The translations under genes and the position numbers were made by a program. From the NCBI GenBank assembly GCA_038199755.1, contig JBBPYR010000020.1, positions 1 through 53,207 on the forward strand: 53,207 nt of DNA. The letters run 5' to 3'. Under the pieces are notes generated by a model, which did not search any database, was not told where the DNA came from, and saw only the letters and a list, made by a program, of their open reading frames with translations. Numbering within the stretch: position 1 is the first letter of the stretch; each line of letters starts with the position of its first letter. Positions 50,504 through 53,207 of the stretch are shown piece after piece. This DNA is from JBBPYR01 sp038199755 (GTDB taxonomy: Bacteria; Chloroflexota; Ktedonobacteria; Ktedonobacterales; Ktedonobacteraceae).

Positions 50504-51859
50504 ATGGAAAACAGAATCACATCGTCGCTTAGCTCGCCGGAAATTGTCGAGCGTTACCTGTCGTTCTTCCGCGAACGCAACCATACGTTGCTGCCGGAAA
50601 GTCCACTGGCAATTCCTGGCAACTCCACCTCGTTTATCATCGCCGGTATGCAGCCATTGCTGCCCTACCTGCGTGGGCAACGCGTGCCGCCAGTGCCGCG
50701 CTTGACCGCCATGCAACGCTGCCTGCGTACCGACGATGCTGATATGGTGGGCACAAACGGACGAAAAGCGACCAGCTTCTTTATGCTCGGTAACTGGTCC
50801 ATTGGAGACTACGGCAAACAAGAAGCGATAGACATGGCCCTAGAACTGCTGACCACGTTCCAACTCGACCTGTCCAAGCTATGGGTGACAGTCTTTGCAG
50901 GCGACCCCGTGCTGGGTATCTCGCCCGACGAGGAAGCGATAGCACAGTGGCTGTCGCATGGTATTCCGCAAGAGCGCATCGTACCGCTAGGCACCGAGGA
51001 TAACCTGTGGACAATGGGAGGGCCGGGACCCTGTGGTCCTTGTACCGAACTCTACATTGATCGTGGTGTAGGACTGAGTTGTGGCCTGTCAACGTGTCAA
51101 CCGGGATGCTCCTGTGAACGCTTTCTGGAGATATGGAACCTCGTGTTCATGGAGTACGAGTTGTTCGCGGACGGACATGTAGAGCCACTTCCCATCCGTA
51201 ACATCGATACTGGCATGGGCCTGGAACGTATCGCATCAGTGGTGCAGGATACCGAAAGCATCTTCACCATTGACCTGTTTCAGGAGGCAATGGATAGTCT
51301 CACAAAACTCGCGCCCCACGGAGTCACCGCCAATCAAACGGTAGAGACGCGGGCGCGTCGTATGATCGTAGATCACACACGGGCGGCCATGCTCGCGATC
51401 CTGGCGGGGGTTCTGCCGGGTCGCGATGGGCGCAACTCTGTGGTGCGTCGTCTCGTCCGCCGTGCGGCTCGTCAAGGGCGTATGCTTGGTATCGGCCAAT
51501 CATTCCTCAGCGAATTAGTGATGCCCATTGCTCAGGCGCATGGAGCACTTTTAACAGCACAAGAACATCTTCAAATTCCTATAGTCATTAACGCTATAGT
51601 AGATGAGGATCTGCGCTTTGAACGTGTTCTCACCATAGGTCTCAAATACCTTGCACAGCTAGAGCCTGAGCAGCAAGGCACCATTTCAGGTGCGCAGCTC
51701 TTTGCATTGCAGGCGGAAAAGGGATTCCCCGCAGATCTCGCGGCGGAGGTGCTGTCTGATCGTGGCTTGAATATCGATTGGGCGAGCTACCAGCAGGCCA
51801 GAGAAGCGCATCAGCGTATCAGCCGTGTCAGTGCAGACAAACATTTTCATGCGGAGTGA
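50504..51859 (+). CDS. Catalytic-domain-only alanyl-tRNA synthetase homologue
   Basis: About 451 residues, half the size of bacterial AlaRS (about 875). The aminoacylation domain is complete: MQRCLRTDDADMVGTNGRK (motif 2 region), FFMLGNWSIGDYGKQEAI, GGPGPCGPCTELYIDRG, CERFLEIWNLVFMEY and motif 3 IDTGMGLERIASV, followed by the helical tRNA-recognition part. Four Cys at 193-204 precede the FLEIWNL strand. The chain stops where the editing domain would begin; no editing, DHHA1 or C-Ala part follows in any frame. The E. coli 461-residue AlaRS fragment is known to charge tRNA, so activity is plausible. The ATG at 50504 follows GGGAGGA. Expression is under the T-box upstream. Confidence 0.9.
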   Translation: MENRITSSLSSPEIVERYLSFFRERNHTLLPESPLAIPGNSTSFIIAGMQPLLPYLRGQRVPPVPRLTAMQRCLRTDDADMVGTNGRKATSFFMLGNWSIGDYGKQEAIDMALELLTTFQLDLSKLWVTVFAGDPVLGISPDEEAIAQWLSHGIPQERIVPLGTEDNLWTMGGPGPCGPCTELYIDRGVGLSCGLSTCQPGCSCERFLEIWNLVFMEYELFADGHVEPLPIRNIDTGMGLERIASVVQDTESIFTIDLFQEAMDSLTKLAPHGVTANQTVETRARRMIVDHTRAAMLAILAGVLPGRDGRNSVVRRLVRRAARQGRMLGIGQSFLSELVMPIAQAHGALLTAQEHLQIPIVINAIVDEDLRFERVLTIGLKYLAQLEPEQQGTISGAQLFALQAEKGFPADLAAEVLSDRGLNIDWASYQQAREAHQRISRVSADKHFHAE

Positions 51860-51930
51860 ACAATGATTGGGCTATAATCTAGTGCAAGAGGAGCATCTCC
51901 TTGCAAGGTTGAAGAAAGTAGGCAAGAATC

Positions 51931-52365
51931 ATGACATTTCAACTACCAGACCCGTCAACCCCTTTTGGCGAAAGGGTTGCGCGTCGTTTACAGGGTGAGC
52001 GTGTAATGTGGCTCACGAGCATTAGCGAAAAAGGTACACCACAACCAGCACCGATCTGGTTCCTCTGGGATGCAGAGAGCGCGACGTTTCTCATCTATAG
52101 CCGCGCCGATGCGAAACGCCTGGAACATCTGCAAAAGAATCCGCGTGTCTCTCTCAACTTCGACGGCAATGGCTTTGGTGGCGATATCATCGTCTTTACC
52201 GGGCAGGCACAATTTAGTACGAATGACCCACCAGCCGATCAACTTCCTGCCTACGTGGAAAAATATCGTGATTTCATTGCACAGCGTTATGAGACACCAG
52301 CGCGTTTCGCCGCCATCTATCCAGTCGCCCTACGCATTCACCCCACAACCGTTCGCGGCCACTAA
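51931..52365 (+). CDS. Pyridoxamine-phosphate-oxidase-like split-barrel protein (F420/FMN type)
   Basis: A 144-residue flavin/deazaflavin split-barrel. RVMWLTSISEKGTPQPAPIW and FLIYSRADAKRLEHLQKNPR match the PPOX-class group that often binds F420 (Rv3369-like). Such proteins are small cytosolic oxidoreductases or heme/biliverdin-related binders; the substrate is unknown. The gene stands 70 bp after the AlaRS-like gene, with GAAAGTAGG before the ATG, and is followed by a 30-bp hairpin. Confidence 0.86.
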   Translation: MTFQLPDPSTPFGERVARRLQGERVMWLTSISEKGTPQPAPIWFLWDAESATFLIYSRADAKRLEHLQKNPRVSLNFDGNGFGGDIIVFTGQAQFSTNDPPADQLPAYVEKYRDFIAQRYETPARFAAIYPVALRIHPTTVRGH

Positions 52366-52381
52366 AAACAAACTGGTAAAG

Positions 52382-52446
52382 TATCAAGGTACGCATAGAT
52401 GGCACAAAACGAGCAACGTTTTGTGCCATCTATGCGTACCTTGATA
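52382..52446. terminator. 30-bp perfect hairpin after the split-barrel gene
   Basis: Arms 52382-52411 and 52417-52446 pair without mismatch, loop AGCAA. There is no strong T-run on the plus side. Confidence 0.7.
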
Positions 52447-52501
52447 GTCTATTGGACACCCACAAAACATCAACACCACCCACAAACATCCCCACTACGA
52501 C

Positions 52502-52546
52502 TGAAACAAGTGAAACAAGTGAAACAATCGTAACAAGTGAAACAAT
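52502..52546 (+). repeat. Five tandem 9-bp repeats
   Basis: Units TGAAACAAG, TGAAACAAG, TGAAACAAT, CGTAACAAG, TGAAACAAT follow each other without gaps. Non-coding; possibly the debris of the adjoining degraded gene region. Confidence 0.7.
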
Positions 52547-52575
52547 CATCCCAAACATAGTTCACGCTGTGCTTG

Positions 52576-52830
52576 CTACGATTTGGCGTTTACTGTCCCT
52601 ACCGCACTACCCTTGCTACCGCGCACGAGTAGCACAAACACGAGCAGTGCAGCGATATCAAGCACTGCTATCACGATGCCCATCGGTAACGCCGTGCTGC
52701 TTCCCCATGCGCCGACCAGGGGTGCAGCCATCGCCCCAATAGCGAATTGCAGCACCCCTATCAGTGCGGATGCGCTCCCTGCTATTGATGTAACATCCAG
52801 TAGAAGGGGCCCTTGTCTTCTTTGTGAGTA
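52576..52830 (-). pseudogene. C-terminal remnant of a Bcr/CflA-type MFS transporter
   Basis: On the minus strand the open reading ending in TAG (52576-52578) gives SIAGSASALIGVLQFAIGAM, APLVGAWGSSTALPMGIVIA and LDIAALLVFVLLVRGSKG. AGSASALIGVLQF is the last conserved segment of DHA1-family drug efflux proteins. Only about the last two membrane helices remain and there is no start codon. Bases 52831-52970 show nothing clear. Confidence 0.7.
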
Positions 52831-52970
52831 TCGGCAGTCATGGCTTCATCGCTCGTTCGTTCCACACCGATGCATGTCAAAGAAGCATTGTCGTATACAT
52901 CAGTGTACCTGATCAATGTTGATGTGTCCAATACAAATTCTTGACTTGGTTATCGTAACAGCACATACAT

Positions 52971-53058
52971 GCTGTAGGGACCAACTTGAGCGCGTCCCAT
53001 ACCTGTTGAGGGGCGTTTCGCCAACAGGTACGGACGCGCTCAAGCTGGTCCCTACAGC
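52971..53058. repeat. 88-bp palindromic element with GCTGTAGGGACCA ends
   Basis: The two halves pair over almost their whole length: GCTGTAGGGACCA, CTTGAGCGCGTCC and ACCTGTTG each have complements in order on the other side, with a small unpaired centre. The ends resemble those of the 166-bp element (CTGTAGGGGCCA). Non-coding, MITE/REP-like. Confidence 0.75.
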
Positions 53059-53105
53059 GGTTTGCTTCGTTTCGTGCATCGCGATTATGACGCCCGTGTA
53101 CCCTC

Positions 53106-53207
53106 TTAGCCCTTCATGATAGACATGTTTGCTACCGCGCTGAGTGTCTTGTCGAGCAGGTCAGCCGCCTCGTCGAGGTCGGCCTGGCTGACGATGAGGG
53201 GCGGCAG
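53106..53207 (-). CDS. Class III aminotransferase, C-terminal end (partial)
   Basis: Thirty-three codons on the minus strand run off the window edge and stop at 53106-53108. The text LPPLIVSQADLDEAADLLDK is the usual C-terminal segment of PLP class III aminotransferases (ArgD, GabT and relatives: PPL.I...ElDea...l). Specificity cannot be read from this part. Confidence 0.75.
   Translation of the reverse strand: MPPLIVSQADLDEAADLLDKTLSAVANMSIMKG

Noticed and set aside
50693..51111. Four-Cys cluster at residues 193-204 of the AlaRS-like protein as a novel metal site
   Set aside because: Similar Cys-rich segments before the EIWNLVF strand occur, to my knowledge, in other bacterial AlaRS sequences, so it is not reported as unusual.
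1..53207. tRNA or rRNA genes, CRISPR arrays, complete insertion sequences, replication origin
   Set aside because: Looked for on both strands; no cloverleaf with CCA-end pattern, no regularly spaced repeats, no transposase and no DnaA-box cluster were recognised.

Overview
The window reads as chromosomal DNA of a Ktedonobacteria-type Chloroflexota (inference, no 16S present). Pointers: moderate GC by eye, a giant SARP/BTAD-AAA-TPR regulator with a Cys-rich BTAD domain, zinc-finger anti-sigma factors carrying beta-propellers, a membrane family with the motif RYRLYDIDIIINRTL, a ThrS without TGS domain, S-box and T-box leaders, and many palindromic repeats starting GTAGGG. Genes are dense on both strands. 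No rRNA, tRNA, CRISPR array, prophage or complete IS was seen.

Layout. 0-4.2 kb: end of an unknown gene, a GntR/UTRA regulator, a TPR protein, a fused MNT-HepT protein, and moaD-moaE. 4.2-9.3 kb: a partner-switching operon (PP2C phosphatase fused to an RsbW-like kinase domain, two STAS antagonists, an unknown protein), then an FAD oxidoreductase. 9.3-14.8 kb: three copies or pieces of one membrane-protein gene, separated by a two-gene HTH/Bro-N island and by a MOSC-thrS block. 14.8-19.6 kb: azlCD behind a 1011-residue SARP-like regulator, then a toxin-antitoxin pair. 19.6-27 kb: pepA, a histidine kinase and receiver, a remnant receiver, and an ECF sigma/anti-sigma pair.

27.4-33.5 kb is an S-adenosylmethionine cycle block: mtnA, an HD protein, a PfkB kinase, ahcY, and metK behind a SAM-I riboswitch with a visible promoter, anti-terminator and terminator. 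Next come leuA, a streptogramin-lyase-like propeller protein, acyl-CoA dehydrogenase, a cNMP/DUF1003 protein, a second ECF sigma/anti-sigma pair, holB, an enoyl-CoA hydratase, a possible methyltransferase, a DEAD-box helicase and ilvA.

48-53.2 kb holds membrane proteins, a frameshifted DinD-like remnant, and a full T-box unit (promoter, Stem I, T-box, terminator) ahead of a catalytic-domain-only alanyl-tRNA synthetase. A 166-bp palindromic repeat sits between the T-box terminator and that gene. After it come an F420/FMN-type split-barrel protein, an MFS remnant, another palindromic repeat and the 3' end of a class III aminotransferase.

Strongest leads: the T-box-controlled minimal AlaRS; the MNT-HepT fusion whose expected AMPylated tyrosine is absent; the SAM-cycle block with unassigned HD and PfkB members; MoaD with a tail after its Gly-Gly; perfect hairpins of 26-33 bp at gene ends; and a repeat family that supplies stop codons to host genes.
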